Made by a program: the position numbers and the translations under genes
Shown here: positions 1-12,528 of the stretch, piece after piece
How positions within the stretch are numbered: the stretch's first letter is position 1
Layout: each line of letters opens with the position of its first letter
The notes under the pieces: generated by a model
The model's input: the letters and a program-made list of their open reading frames with translations, nothing else
Told to the model about the DNA's origin: nothing
Database searches by the model: none
NCBI RefSeq assembly: GCF_001638985.1
Contig: NW_017265136.1
Location: 1,198,726-1,262,725 of the forward strand
Length of the DNA: 64,000 nucleotides
Direction: 5' to 3'
Source: Phycomyces blakesleeanus NRRL 1555(-)
Lineage: Eukaryota > Mucoromycota > Mucoromycetes > Mucorales > Phycomycetaceae

Positions 1-229
1 GGTTGCAAGCGAACTAAGATGAAAAAGAAGAAGAAGAAAAAACGTTTTTTTTTATTTTATTTTTATTTATTTTTTTATTTTTTCAGAGTAAAAAGGTTAC
101 CGAATTTCGAAAGAAAATATTCCACCAATCAAAAAGGCATTGATAGACAAACTAAAAGCTAAAGGTGGAAAGGGGGAGAGTAGAAAGGGAGAGAAGGAGA
201 AGGACCTCAATAACAATACTAACAAATAA
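1..229 (+). CDS. possible 3' end of a lysine-rich protein gene (partial)
   Basis: The window may open inside the last exons of a plus-strand gene. An open frame at bases 2-43 encodes a lysine run. It can be joined through an intron with a T-rich 3' half to a frame starting near base 97, which gives a basic tail ending at a TAA at 227-229. The acceptor would be AAG at 94-96 rather than the better CAG at 84-86, because the latter leads straight into a stop codon. I do not recognise the family. Low-complexity lysine-rich translation also arises by chance in purine-rich DNA, so this is only a possibility. Confidence 0.25.
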
Positions 230-1191
230 ATAAAAACACCAAGTATTTAAATATACCATTCTAAGCCTTATAGCAAGAGATCAATCCTGCTTTAAGTGGT
301 GATGATCATAATAATGATAACAATAGTATATTGGTTATGTGTATTATAATTAATTACAATATATGTAAATATAGAGATAATGATAAAGGTAATGGTCCAT
401 GTCAATATAAAATGATATACCGCGTTTGTAGTTTCATCGATTAACTTGATACTTGTACTGGCATAACTCATCAGTATATTAGTCATTTTTAAATTAATTT
501 TTATAACCAAAATATTTTGGATCTGGTAATTTAACGATCAATTTCAAATAAAGAAGGAACAATGATTAATGTACACTATTTCTATACGCCTAGCTTTTCT
601 AATGCGGTAAGATGCTGGTGAATAACTTTGAAACGAAGATGTTTTATAATCTAGAAAGAAAAATAAGCCTGAAAAACTTTAATACTTCTTTGCTACACCT
701 TGGGTGCTATTTTTCATATCTACCCCCTCTTAACATATACATATACATACCAGATTTTGTAAGTTTTATATTCAGTGCCAGAACCCACCCATCAGCCGAT
801 CCTACAGAGGACAATAAATTTTCTGTTAATCCAACACATCTTGTAATTTTAAACCTTTTGTTGGTTTCTAGAATGATATAAAGCTTGAACGTAATAGCCA
901 TTTTAGTACAGCTAGATTAGAGCATACCAATCTAGGATTAGCACTACACCTTAGCTTCCTATTAGATTTATCACTGACTCACCTCACCTCAACTCCCATA
1001 ATATCATATCAAATTACATTATATTTTCCCCAATCTCAGCCACTGAGTGCGAGTGTGATGATAGCAGGTAATTTGTAACATCAAACATCAGCATTTATCC
1101 ACTTTTTTCTTATTTTTGTTTATATATATTAAAAAGAAGATCATCTAAATACCATACTTATTTTACTCTTATTTCTATTCTTATATTTCAA
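230..1191. other. intergenic, AT-rich
   Basis: No coding exon is recognisable here. The short open frames on both strands have no family features. The last 150 bases before 1192 should hold the promoter of the ITPK gene, but no clear motif stands out. Confidence 0.6.
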
Positions 1192-2696
1192 ATGGACAAT
1201 ACACATATAAAAAAGACTGTTGGCCTCATATTTAGAAAAGAGAAGCTTGAACGGTCAGGCTTTTATGGTCTTCCGGAGTACGCAATGTATGAATCCAATC
1301 GACCAACAATCAAATAAAAAAAAGTACTGCAATTTCAAGGTGCTTAACATGTATTCATACTATTGTTCATTTACAGTCAACTTGGGATCAAGATCGTATT
1401 TCTTGACTTGAATGAGCCAATCGCTAACCAAGGTCATTTCGACCTCATTGTCCACAAAATAACAGACGTTGTGGGAAAGATGCATCGTGGGGATGAGATT
1501 TCCGCTGCACAGTTTGATAATTTCTTGGTAGGAATAAACCGGGCATCACTTATATTCAACTATTAAATATAATATTTTATAAATATAAAAAAATGTTTAT
1601 AAAGAGATTTTGTGAATCTCATCCTAAAGTGATCATAATGGACACATGGGAGAATGTTGAAAAGGTTATTAATCGATCAAAGCTACACTGGCTGCTGGAA
1701 AAATCTATAGAATTCAAACCCCCTCAGAACAAAGGTACTTATAAAGTATTTATACAAAGCTTTATATATATCAATATTTTATTATTTTCTCTATTAGGAC
1801 AATTATTTAGTGTACCAAAGTCTATTTCTTTGGAATCATTTGATATGCGGTCAGAAGCACTAAATATGAAATTTCCTGTGAGTAACATCTGGCCAAGAAA
1901 TATAAAACAAAGAAAATATTAGCATTTGATTTATTAATTATATAGTAAAATATAAACGTAGATCATTTGTAAAAGGTCCAAGGCTTGTGCGTCTGTATCA
2001 TCTCATCAAATGACAATCATTCCAACACTAAACGCCATGAGTAAAGTTACTGGCTATGGCAAGAATGAACAGGTTATTCTACAAGAATTCATTCAGCATG
2101 GTGGAATATTGATCAAGGTTTATGTCCTGGATAAACATGTATATCCTGCTTTACGACCATCATTCAAGGATTTAAATCAGAATTGTGGTAATTTTAAATA
2201 GCTCAATCATCTTGTATGATTACTAGCTAATATTTTTTGTAAAGACGTCTTTCATTTTGATAGCCAAATACTTCCAAAGTCATTCCACAGTTCTAGTAAA
2301 CTCTTGAATGGGTTGGATAAAGTGATGTCTATATCAAACGAAGATGTAGAAAAACGAATATATGAAACACTGGATTACGATAGGCTAGAAAAAATTGCTG
2401 ATGTTCTTCGCCATCAAATAGTAAGTCTTGCTTGATAACTAATACAATAGTAAAGATAAAACTTTTTCTAATATCTAATTTGTGAATAGGGATTGACATT
2501 TTTTGGATTTGACGTTATTTTGGAGGCAAAGACTAATAATCACTATCTTGTAGATGTCAATTACTTTCCAAGTAAGTATTTATTCAATCCTTTTTACGGT
2601 ACTGACTGGCATTGTGAAATTTTAGGTTTTTCCAATGTGCCAAAATTCCATGAGATATTTGTATCTATTCTTTTACAGAAATTAAATAATCCATAA
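1192..2696 (+). CDS. inositol-tetrakisphosphate 1-kinase (ITPK1-type inositol 1,3,4-trisphosphate 5/6-kinase)
   Basis: Proposed exons are 1192-1277, 1377-1527, 1605-1734, 1798-1877, 1962-2187, 2245-2420, 2490-2571 and 2626-2696; together they keep frame and give 333 residues, close to the ITPK1 family length. The family hallmark HKITD is at residues 55-59. Residues around IICKRSKACASVSSHQM match the nucleotide-binding part of the ATP-grasp fold, and DVNYFPS near residue 305 matches the metal-binding Asp/Asn motif of ITPKs. Known members phosphorylate inositol tris- and tetrakisphosphates in the cytosol on the way to InsP6. The first exon was joined at a GTACGC donor because this restores the spacing before the LGIKIVFLDL strand; reading through instead meets a stop codon. 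It is the first of two plus-strand genes, about 1.1 kb before RPA43. The family assignment is firm; the substrate is inferred. Confidence 0.87.
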
Positions 2697-3833
2697 TTTT
2701 TTTACTAAACAATTAAACCTAATAATACAAAAAAAAATTGGGGAAATTCGGTAGTTCCAGATGTTTAAGGTCATTCATAGTAAATATATCCAAATACAAG
2801 ATAAAGAATAGAAAATTAGAATAAAGTAACTTAGAATCGAATAATAAAGAAATGAGGGTTTATTTTGACAAGACTTCAGATAATTTGATAGTTACTAATT
2901 TATCAGTGATTAATACCACTCGTTTTATACCAAGAAAAGAAGAAGAAAATGGTTCTTAGCATGTTTCTCTACAAATGGATAAACTGTAATGTCTGAATCA
3001 TTACTTATTATACAATGAGCTTATTGAATTAAGCTTTCATAAAAGAATGGTACCGATATATTTTGCAAAGGCTTGGTGAAACTAAAAGCACATAACAAAT
3101 GCGTTGATATACTTGTGTATCTTCCATTTCTTTTAAAAAAAAAGCAAGTAGTCCGATATCTCCAGAACATTATGACATGTTTGTACTAAAGAGCAAAGTT
3201 TTTGCTTGTTTGTACAATATGCGTAGAAATCTGCCAAAGAAATGACAATACTACGAGAAACATGCTGGTTGCAGTAAGCTCTGTTGGGAAAACGAACAAC
3301 ATACCAACTGATTCATCTACATAACTAAAATATGCGTTTCTGTACCAGGCACGGTCTGTTTTTCTGTAGGTCTTTAGATTTCTTACAGGTAGTATATCCA
3401 AAACTTGTCAGAAGATGCTACAAATATCTCAATATTTATCTCTCTTCATCTGAAATTTGTTCCTCATTTCGTTCAGAAAAAAATTAACGATTTTTTAATT
3501 TGAAGTGTAGAAACTTTATTGTCAAATTCCCTTTAAAAGCACTCAATTTATGTGTCAATTATTTGCTTGGCCTTAATAAGTTAAATAGCCGTAGCTCTAC
3601 TTGGAGTCAGACTCTCTTTAAACTTGGTAATCTAAGAAGTATAATGTATATGACTAGATGTTACTGTAATGAATATAATGCTGTCAAGGATATACTCCTT
3701 TTAGATAATACGATCTCCGCATTTCTTTGACAAAAGCCACTCAAGAAAATAGTCCCAACGAATGTCCTATGTTGAAAAAAAATTGGTAGCCGACATATAT
3801 TCTTTTTTTTTAGAATACCTTTACACAACCAGA
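2697..3833. other. intergenic between ITPK and RPA43
   Basis: About 1.1 kb of AT-rich DNA with only short chance frames on both strands. I see no exon, RNA gene or repeat. The promoter of RPA43 must lie in its right part; a pyrimidine-rich tract at 3801-3810 lies shortly before the start codon. Confidence 0.55.
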
Positions 3834-4750
3834 ATGCCAATTGAAGAGAAAAAACGCAAGCATAAGAGCGAAAAGTCCGAGAAGAAGGGCAAGTCAAAGA
3901 AGCAGAAAACAGCAACCATTGTTGAAGTGCAGCCTGCTGCTCCTGTCTCGACTACTCCTTCATCATCATTCTCTGAAATGGTTGTTAAGCTTTACCTTCA
4001 CTTGGCACCCATGTGGGCAGGAAAGATCATGGACGGCATCAACGAACAGCTTAATGCATTTTTAATGAAGTGGGTTTTCAGCACGTTAGTGTGTAGAGAA
4101 ACGATATTTTAACCTATGGTAATAGGTATGTGCCTGAAGTGGACGGTATTATTCTTGCCCATAGCAACGTTCAACTCCCATCCAATAAAGGAACTATCGT
4201 TCAAGACTCTCCTTTCTGTCATTTCTTTATTCATGTTAAATTTCTCGTATGGAAGCCAAAGAAAGGATCCCAGCTTGGTATATATATTTATATTTGTTTG
4301 TTTGCTAAAGAATAGAAAAGGAGGAGATATATGATGATGATTTAATTAAATGAGATCTGTTTGTTTATTTGTTCGTTTAGTGGGTCGCATCAACCTGCAA
4401 TCACAGGATCATATTGGTCTTTTGATTTATGGCACCTTTAACGCATCAATTCCTAAATCACGCATACCGGCAGATCGTTATGAGTGGCGTGTATCAGACG
4501 AAGAGGAGGTAGAATCCGACTCTGCTGAAGAGGAAGTAAAGGAAGAGCGGAAACGAAGTCAATATGGAGAATGGGTCAATAAAACCACAGGAACGGCCAT
4601 TGGCGGTGAAGATGGTACACTGGACTTTACTGTTGATGAGTATGTATCAAGATATACGTAATGAAAGTCAAAAGGAGTTCTTCACTAATTTTATTTGTGT
4701 ATAGAATTATCGAGGCCAACGATATCTTGACGGTGACTGGATCGCTATAA
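3834..4750 (+). CDS. rpa43: DNA-directed RNA polymerase I subunit RPA43
   Basis: Exons 3834-4069, 4126-4277, 4381-4639 and 4705-4750 keep frame and give 230 residues. The protein opens with a lysine/glutamate-rich tail (residues 1-30). An N-terminal stalk domain follows (SFSEMVVKLYLHLAP, then VPEVDGIILAH), then an OB-fold region with the family signature GRINLQSQDHIGLLIYGTFNASI-like core, an acidic stretch near EEEVESDSAEEE and a short C-terminal strand. RPA43 pairs with RPA14 in yeast, forms the Pol I stalk in the nucleolus and receives the initiation factor Rrn3. The acidic insertion interrupts the C-terminal part, as is common in RPA43 orthologues. The start codon is the first ATG of the exon. 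I am confident of the family; the first splice (GTGGGT donor) is chosen because it yields the expected MKYVPEVDG junction. Confidence 0.9.
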
Positions 4751-5543
4751 ATTGTATATATTTTTATCATGAAGAGAACCCCCACAACTACCACCACAAA
4801 CTGTCCTCAACAAAAGAAAAAGAAAGAAAGCATGTATATTTAAGTTTGAATTGTGTGCTTTTTTCTCATAGCAAGAGGAAATATAGACAAGAATATTAAT
4901 AGGAAGAGCAATTATAATAATAATGAGAAAGGGAAAAAAAGACATATAAATACAAGACATTGGCCAGTCTATTCAAAAATGAAAAACTTATATATAAGAG
5001 TCATTTTAATACTATGTTTTTTCTTTCAACTTGAAACCAACCCTGTTCTAAAGAAGAATAAGAAGAAGAAGAAGTATAAATGTTTACTTTTAAACATTTC
5101 AGTATTGATCTTTTTGTTTTCGGATTTCATTACCGTTCTTATTGAATGTATAGTAATGTTATCTAATATGGTGATGTAGTTGGCCGTACAAGTCTAAAAT
5201 ATACCGATAATATAAAGTAATCGGTTAATCCAATGGTATTGATGTAATATATATATCTTTAAACAACATGTGCATGATCAAACAGTGATAAATATAAATT
5301 CGATATGTAAAACATTATTCATGCTAAAACGCACAAAGTCTTTGTTTTTCCTTTTTCTTTATTTGTTTTTAACTCTATTGGTATACCCCTTTTAAAGCAC
5401 GTTTAATATCAAAATCAGAAGTGCGTAGAGAGTATAAAGTGAAAGTTTACAGCAATACGATTACACTGTACTTCAAATACAAACTATAGTTTGCATTTAC
5501 TATTCTTTTTTTCAGTTTCCGAGAATGTCTTTATTCTATATTC
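4751..5543. other. convergent intergenic region between RPA43 and the HAD phosphatase
   Basis: Tail-to-tail spacer holding the 3' ends of both genes. It contains purine-rich AAGAAG runs near 5054-5077 and several AATAAA-like stretches that could serve as polyadenylation signals. The open frames seen here are low-complexity and not supported as genes. Confidence 0.5.
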
Positions 5544-6964
5544 TTAGGGTTCTACTACGAAATCAGCAAATCCTCTGATATAATATGTAGGCACAATATT
5601 GTTCTCTTTGCTCAGGATTTCTTCTTCAGAAGTAACACCTAAAAACAAATGTATTGTTATAAGTATGCTTTGTATTGTAAATTTGCAGACTATCTTACCT
5701 GTTAGGACACACAAGGTTTCAACACCACCCTTTAATCCAAAATCGATATCTGTATCTAAACGATCTCCGATCATGCAGGTTCTCTCACGATCCAACTTGT
5801 ACCTTTTTTTTAAAGAAAAATGTTATTCCACATTAGCTTTGAATTACAACCAATGTCTTTTATATAAGTATATGTGTATCTTACTCTGCGAATATGGTGT
5901 CCATCATGTTTTGTGCTGGTTTTCCCAGGATTGCATCTGGCTGTCTGTTTAAAGCAGTGATCAAAGGAGCAGCAATAGATCCAGCACCTTAAAAACTCGT
6001 GAGGTCAGAAATTGCTAGGTACAAATAAATTATTACTGCTTCTGCTCACCGGGCTGCAATGTTCCGTGAACTGGAAATGTAGAGTCTTGGTTTGTCATGA
6101 TAAAGTAACATCCGGTATTGTTGCGGAGGTATGTAAATGCCTTGTTGTACTTTTTATAGTTTACTTGGGTGTCCAGGCCAACCACAACAGCACCAACCTA
6201 ATTTTGAATTATGTTTATTAATTGGATTACTAGGCATAAATTAATATTACTTCAGGATCATTCTTCACAATTTCGTTATCAAAAGGTCCGTTGTCTGCCT
6301 ATATACACGCAACGTAAGTATATGTCAGTTAACCTAAAGTACAATCTTAGTGTCTTACCTCGCCACCACAGCAGCGAATATCCATTGCCTCAAGTTCGTG
6401 CTGAATACCAGACATGCCAATGATGTACACCTTCTTGTCAGCAGGGAACTGCAGGATGTGTTTGAGGTAGGCTGCGGTTGCAACAGCGGAACTAAAAATC
6501 TCATCCTTGATACAACAAATGTTAGTTTCAACTTCAAGCACGTTTATTGAGATTATTTACCAAGTTTGCCTCAATACCCAGCTTTTTGAACTTTTGGAGA
6601 AATGCCTCTCTAGACTTGGTGCTGTTGTTTGTCACAAAAAACACCTTCTTGCCTGTGTGCCATTATCATGATACAAGCTGTTATTAACTATTGATGTTCT
6701 TTTTTTGTTTTGCTTGCTTGTTTTTTTTTTCTTTGGTTAAAGAGTTTATCGCGCAAAGATTTACCTGCATTACGGAGCAACTGCATTGCTTCTATAATGC
6801 CTGGAAAGACATGATCTCCTTCCCAGAGAACACCTTGATGATAAATGGGTTAATAAACAATCACAATTCAAAACGTTGAATTTACCATCACAATCAAACA
6901 AATAGTTGTCGAATTTCTCAAGGAATCCTTTTCGCTCAAGAAAACTTTCTAACTTTAAAGACAT
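5544..6964 (-). CDS. PHO13/phosphoglycolate phosphatase-like HAD phosphatase
   Basis: A multi-exon minus-strand gene (about eight or nine exons, introns 50-90 nt) with all HAD motifs in order. Motif I is split by an intron as FDCDG|VLWEGD (near 6785-6890). Motif II is FFVTNNSTKSR (near 6620). The C2-type cap follows, with GLDTQVNYKKYNKAF and MTNQDSTFP; then the lysine motif ILGKPAQNM (near 5935) and motif IV MIGDRLDTDIDFG (near 5760). This matches the roughly 300-residue PHO13/PGP family, which hydrolyses small phosphometabolites such as 2-phosphoglycolate and side-products of glycolysis in the cytosol. The start is the ATG at 6962-6964 (MSLKLES); an upstream in-frame extension begins with TTG and is not preferred. 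It is divergent from the methyltransferase gene at 8217 and convergent with RPA43. Confidence 0.9.
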
Positions 6965-8216
6965 TTCCAGAAAAGAGAATAGGTACAAAGATTACAAAGA
7001 AAGTTTATTCTTTAAAATAAAATAATATATATATATATAATACAATATATAATATAATATAAATAAGACTAAAGTAAAGTAAAGTAAAGTAAAGTAAAGT
7101 AAAGTTAAATACACAATTTAAGTATTTTTTATAGTACATGAGCGTAATGAATTGTAAACCTGTGACCCTATTTATGACAGGGCACCAGCAGCAACTAAAT
7201 ATGTTAAAAAAGATATATTTGACTCAAATGAAAAAGTATGGGACTTCAACCGTTGAAATGATATTCTTTAGCATAACAGTATATTCAGCATAGATAATAA
7301 TGAGTGTATAATGACTGGCTGTTACTGTGATGGCGTAAAATGTACGGGTACCTGATATATGTGTAACGGCCCCTGAGGTGCTACCCTGTCGGTCAAATCA
7401 ATTAACACATAAACCTAGTCTAGACTGACAAGTTTGTGCTTGGCTCTACTGTGGTGCGGTTACCACAAACACAATATAATCAGAGAACTTACTCAAAAGT
7501 CGATAAGAAAATATCAAATGCAAAAAAAAGTATTAAGACTATTAAAAATGTTTACGAATATCAATACATTAGATATAACGCTACCATAAAAATCATAGAA
7601 TAATTATGAATATTACCGTATTTAATTACCCTCTCAATAAAACATATTTGTAAGGCGTACGATTCTAAAAAATAAGCTGAATTTTTGGTGTAATCTTTTT
7701 TTCAGAATTTTTTTTATATAGACAAAAAATAGAGTAAACATTATATAGAAAATAATGCCAAAAGGTTTAATATGCTCCTTAATAGCCTAATGATACCTTT
7801 CTGTACTGTTTATTTGAAAATAAGATTCATTAATAACGGTTAGTAACAATAACATATCCGTTCGTGAGGCCCATTTTCTATTACTATTTTTACAAAGTAA
7901 AACGAATTACTAGCTTATAATAGAATTAAGCGATAACTAATCTGATCGCAAAATCTCTATGAAGCAGCTGATTACATATTCTCCGGGAATTTTATTTATT
8001 GAAGCAGAAAAAACAAGTTTGGGTTAACTAGGATTTCTTTTATCATGTAACAGCAAAGGTGCTAAACACAAGTAGAGGTAAAAGTGGTTTTTTATTTTAT
8101 TTTATAATATTCTTCATTTGAATTCCAGTTGCATTACTCCTCTACTGCAACTGCCAAGCCACACTCATTAATGTATAATTCGTTTTGTAAGAACTCGCCA
8201 ACTACAACACTAAAGC
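6965..8216. other. divergent promoter region with simple repeats
   Basis: Non-coding, 1.25 kb between two divergent genes. It contains a TA-rich microsatellite near 7026-7040 and other AT-rich runs around 7020-7070. A 110-bp block near 7360-7470 is more GC-rich than its surroundings and begins TGTAACGGCCCC, which resembles an LTR start, but I could not find a matching end. Confidence 0.5.
7071..7105. repeat. AAAGT pentanucleotide tandem repeat (about 7 copies)
   Basis: Seven perfect AAAGT units in a row, in the divergent promoter region between the HAD phosphatase and the methyltransferase genes. Likely a length-variable microsatellite. Confidence 0.9.
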
Positions 8217-9256
8217 ATGTCACACCATTCAGATGAAGAGGAAGGATTCGCAGGCGATCTTTTCGGGGTAATTTAGATAATGTTGATTCATAATGGGTTT
8301 ATTTCAATAAATTCTTCTTTATAACATACTTTTTTCTTAAAAAAAATCTTCTTTACGTTGCAGGAAGAGGAGCAAGAAATAAAAGAACCAGAACCCACTT
8401 CTGAAGTCTACACTCGCAATAAGAATTACATCGAAGGTATATATATGTACTCTTTAAATCAAATTAAATGCAATAAAAATAGAGACTCATTTTAACATGC
8501 TTTATAGATGAAATCTCTTCATTGTCGATTCGCCTTGTAGGCTCGCATCCTCTCTGGGCACATCATTTGTGGAATGCCTCCAAAGTGTTTGCTACCTTTG
8601 TTGATCAACACAAGGATTTGTGTCGTAACAAGTATGTACTAGAGCTTGGTGCTGGTGGAGCCCTACCTAGTTTAATGGCAGCAATCAATCAAGCGGCAAA
8701 GGTTGTGGTGACAGATTATCCTGACTCAGAACTGATTGATAACATACAATACAACGTGAACCACAATTTGGGAAAGCTTGCAAAAAATGTTGTAGTAGAG
8801 GTAAAGATACAACTCGCTTTTGCGTGTGGGCTACTTATACTATTACTATAATATTAGGGTTATATTTGGGGTACATCGACGACAAAGCTGAAGAGTCATC
8901 TCCCAAGTGAACAGACAACATATGACGTTATTATTCTTAGTGATCTTGTCTTCAACCACTCTCAGCATCACGCATTATTAAGAACATGCAAGGAGTTATT
9001 GACGCCAAAGACTGGAAGAGTTTATGTGTTCTACACTCACCACAGACCACATCTGGCTCACCGTGATTTACAGTTCTTTGAGATTGCTCAAAAACCGATT
9101 TTGGAAGATGTTGATCCTGAGGATAGAGACTTGATTGGATATGGATTCAAGGCAGATCATTTTATGAAAGAAAAAATGGATGTTATGTTTGTTGAGGATC
9201 CTGGAGATGAAGAAGTCCGAGCTACTATTCACGGTTGGCAATTGTGGCTTCCATAG
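8217..9256 (+). CDS. efm7: EFM7-like protein N-terminal and lysine methyltransferase
   Basis: Exons 8217-8267, 8364-8436, 8508-8800 and 8858-9256 keep frame and give 271 residues. A short acidic N-terminal leader (SDEEEGFAGDLFG) is followed by the class I Rossmann fold: SHPLWAHHLWNASKV, the SAM-binding glycine motif VLELGAGGALPSL, the acidic loop VVTDYPDSELIDNI, and the post-I motif YDVIILSDLVFNHSQH. The order and the PLWAHHLWN motif match the Nnt1/EFM7 family (seven-beta-strand METTL type). In yeast, EFM7 trimethylates the N-terminal glycine and dimethylates the next lysine of elongation factor eEF1A in the cytosol. The C-terminal GWQLWLP is also typical. Substrate is inferred from the family. 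Confidence 0.88.
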
Positions 9257-11874
9257 AGCATCAACTTCTAGATCAAAAAGTAAACAATTATATTACATAT
9301 TAATATATACTTTAATATAAATATTGCTTGTTTAACAAAAGTATTGTGGTTTTTCTAGCATATCTTTAAACCCCAATAGGATTTCAAAGTTTATTGGCTC
9401 AAAATAAAAATAAAATAAAAGGGTGTTTCTACAGTGTTTTTATGTGAGATTGAGACAAATTAGGGTTTTTTTTCTGGACACATTGAATTTATTTTTGAGA
9501 CACTTTTTTAGGCAAAATCATATTACCAATTAAGACGAATATAAAAAAAACTTGAGAAAACTATACTTTGAAAACCAAGTTTTTTTAATCCAATATTGGC
9601 AGCTATCGGTAGTAACCTACTTAAAAAACCTGGGCTGTATATGGAGTAAAACTTTCAGAGACTCGTTGTATTGAAGTATGGGAAAGAAGTTATATTAAAA
9701 AAATCTATTATACAAAGTACAACTGTCTCAAAAGAATCTTGACTCTCTCAAGGTGCTCATAGAGTGGGGCCACGTAGTGAGACAGTAGGTGTGGTGGTTG
9801 GTGTCTGCCACACTTCAGAGAAAGTACAAAGTAGAGACAGGATACTGAAGTGGATATAGAATATACTACAAAAGTTATATGATTTCACTTTGAAAAACTT
9901 CTGTTGAATTAAAGGGACAAATTTATAATATTTTAACTCTCCAGGTTTTTTAACTTTTGGTGGCAATAATTCTATTAAGCTAATTCTACTGGATATAACA
10001 TAGACTATGCATCTGGACATTTACTTTAACCAATGTTTTGCACTGCTGCTTATCAATTAAAAAAATATTTACTTTGACATTAGAGAGTTATATGTCTTTG
10101 GGTAAAAAAAACACCCTGTTTTTTTTGAAACATTGTTTATCTTTCACTATGCTTTGGAATCTATATATTTGAATTCAAGCTACTTTTCTTTCTTTTCTCT
10201 CTTATACTTTTTAACACAAATTTATGATAAAACATTTTCCTTTTTTTTGCTTCTTTCTTTTACTTCTTTACTCACCACTTTTGTTTTCAAACAGTTTATC
10301 AAGTTGTACATCTTCTTTTTGGTAAAGTATATGACTAGAAATATGACATTAAATATACATTTACTTAAGCATTTAGTATTTACTAATAATTTTGATAATA
10401 GAGCTACCTTTATATTCTTTTGATGTCACTGTAATAACATTTACAATTCATATTGTAGTCTGTCTTTATAAAATATATGTATTCTAACTTTACTTTTGTA
10501 TCCATCCTTTTCTTTAACTGCATTCAATTAGATTCAAGTATTATTTTGTTAGAACAACAACATCTGTCTCTTTTACATAGTAAATCCTTTATATACTCAT
10601 TATATACAATACTAAATGGAATATCTTTTGATAGCAATGAGCATACTAAAAGCTTTAAGATCATAGTATTTACTAGTTGTTATTTATTAGCTCATGACAG
10701 CTATATCAAATCTGTAAATATTGAATTTCATATAATTTACTATCAATTATATCTTTTAATATACAAATCTTTATTTTCTGATATTATATAGTCAACTATC
10801 TCTTTGAGCAAGTATCAGCATAAGTGTTTAAAATAATAACAATTAAAGAGTATGTAGTAGTGAGTATTGTTATATTCAATAGCTTTACAAAATGAATGCA
10901 CTAAAAAAAACTAGAATGCTTGTCAAAAAAAATCTGAATATCAAAATTGACAAAACAAAAAAAAACACACAAAATAATATAAAAACACTTCTTTAAAATA
11001 TATACTTTTCTATATGTAAAATGCTAGGAAACATATTTTCTCACGGATTTGTGCTATAAGATCATAAATAAATATATAATGAAAAAAAGCAAAAAATGTT
11101 TCTGCTAAAGTATTTACGTTCAATTTGAAAATATATGTTTTTTCACAAATTTTACATAATAAATATTATGGAGAGAAATAAAACAATTGAAAAGGTAGAC
11201 AAAAAATTATGAGATTCTATATACATTATTTATTTCAAAAATAAAATAAAAAAGAATTAAATTATTAGATATTATAAATGATTATAAAACTTTAATAAAA
11301 ATATTATATATATCTTCAACTTGACCTTTGATATCAATATTATTTTCAAAGTTAATCTCTGTGTCATTTTCATTTGACATTACTTCTATAACTGAGACTA
11401 TATTATATGAAAATAAATATCTAATTAAAATTCTTATAATAATTATCTTTCTAAATTTGAATTTATAAGAAGATCCTGACTGACATTGTCTCACAAAATC
11501 TTATTGGGTATGTCTTCTGAGTGTTTGGGTAGAAATCAAAACAAATCTTATACTATTGGAAGAACATTTAAAGTATTTGCATTCTGGATTGTTATTGTTG
11601 TTTGATATATTAGGAGGTTTCACCAGCTTTGGATGTTGACTGTTAGATATATTGGTAGTTTAAGTACCAGTCAATAATAAGTATTGAAAAAGACTGATGA
11701 AACCCTCTAATGACCCTTAGTTAATATGTTTTCTCTCATATACGTCAAAATTCATATGTACAATATGCTTGATTAGAGTACCCATAAATATAGTGCCTAT
11801 GCCCAAATTCCTCACAAGTAAGTTAGACTTCTATAATTTGATATCAAGATAACTACTTTATATAGATTGATTAC
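9257..11874. other. AT-rich gene-free stretch with degraded transposon DNA
   Basis: No intact gene. Long frames on both strands between 10130 and 10800 are products of very AT-rich DNA and lack any domain I can defend. A minus-strand stretch near 10560-10660 reads like a weak match to the N-terminal part of hAT-type transposases, broken by stops. Two short sequences, AGGGTGTTT near 9419 and its complement near 10100, could be the ends of a roughly 690-bp non-autonomous element. A MITE relic sits at 11613-11707. Confidence 0.4.
11613..11707. mobile_element. diverged MITE copy (same family as 48536-48649)
   Basis: Starts GGAGGTTTCACCAG and ends with GATGAAACCCTC, flanked by TA on both sides. 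The left end and interior (GGATGTTGAC...TTGGTAGTTTAA) align by eye with the well-preserved copy at 48536-48649. The right arm is shortened, so this copy is an old one. Confidence 0.65.
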
Positions 11875-12407
11875 TGTTGTGGTAGTTGAAGTTTGAAGAA
11901 GTTTTAAGAGGAAGAATTGAAGACTTGAGATGAGAAACAAAGATTTGTGAGAACTTGTATAGGTTTTATTTATTAAGAAAAGATTTGATATCAAAATTTG
12001 ATTAGGTTCCTACACTGAACTGCCACTGCTATTTATATTGTTTTGGATTGGAAAAAGTATATGACTGGGGTCAGGTAATCGATTCTATCTGAGCTTTAAT
12101 CAGAGCAACATGATATTGGGATAATTAATATATAATTAATTATATAAATTTGTGTAGTCCCAATGAAGTATTAACATCGAAAGTAAATGTGTTTATGAGT
12201 TATAATTATGCTTATAATAATCTACTGATGTATCCCATATTATGGTGATATTATCATATGAAATATAATCACTATCATGCATGATAAACTTGTGTGTTAA
12301 ATAATAAAGTCATTGGTAAACACCTTTGACTGGAATAGCTGAGACCTTGTATTATTTTCTTCAGACTTATTCTCAATTACAGCAGTAGTCAATACTCATT
12401 TACAACA
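11875..12407 (-). mobile_element. solo LTR of the chromovirus family
   Basis: A 533-bp LTR beginning TGTTGTGG and ending TTTACAACA, clearly homologous along its whole length to the LTRs at 18185 and 23814 but with scattered substitutions. No internal domain is attached. It is flanked by ATTAC on the left and ATTAT on the right, a near-perfect 5-bp target duplication. It is in the same orientation as the complete element. Confidence 0.88.
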
Positions 12408-12528
12408 ATTATGTTTTATTTTTTACTTTACTTCTATATGAACTTAATCATCAATCATATATAAAGTACAAAATTTATAGAATTTTGGCTAAGTCACAAC
12501 ATTTAAAGTATCAAACTATTTTCTTAAA

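Noticed and set aside
4853..5179. 108-codon plus-strand frame after RPA43
   Set aside because: Lysine and hydrophobic low complexity, located in a tail-to-tail spacer; no splice or family support.
7362..7480. LTR-like start TGTAACGGCCCC between two genes
   Set aside because: No matching terminal CA end, no second copy noticed and no target duplication.
10133..10791. Two long plus-strand frames and a broken minus-strand frame with faint resemblance to hAT transposases
   Set aside because: Composition is extremely AT-rich, the plus-strand products are hydrophobic low-complexity, and the minus-strand match is short and interrupted by stops. Not enough for a gene call.
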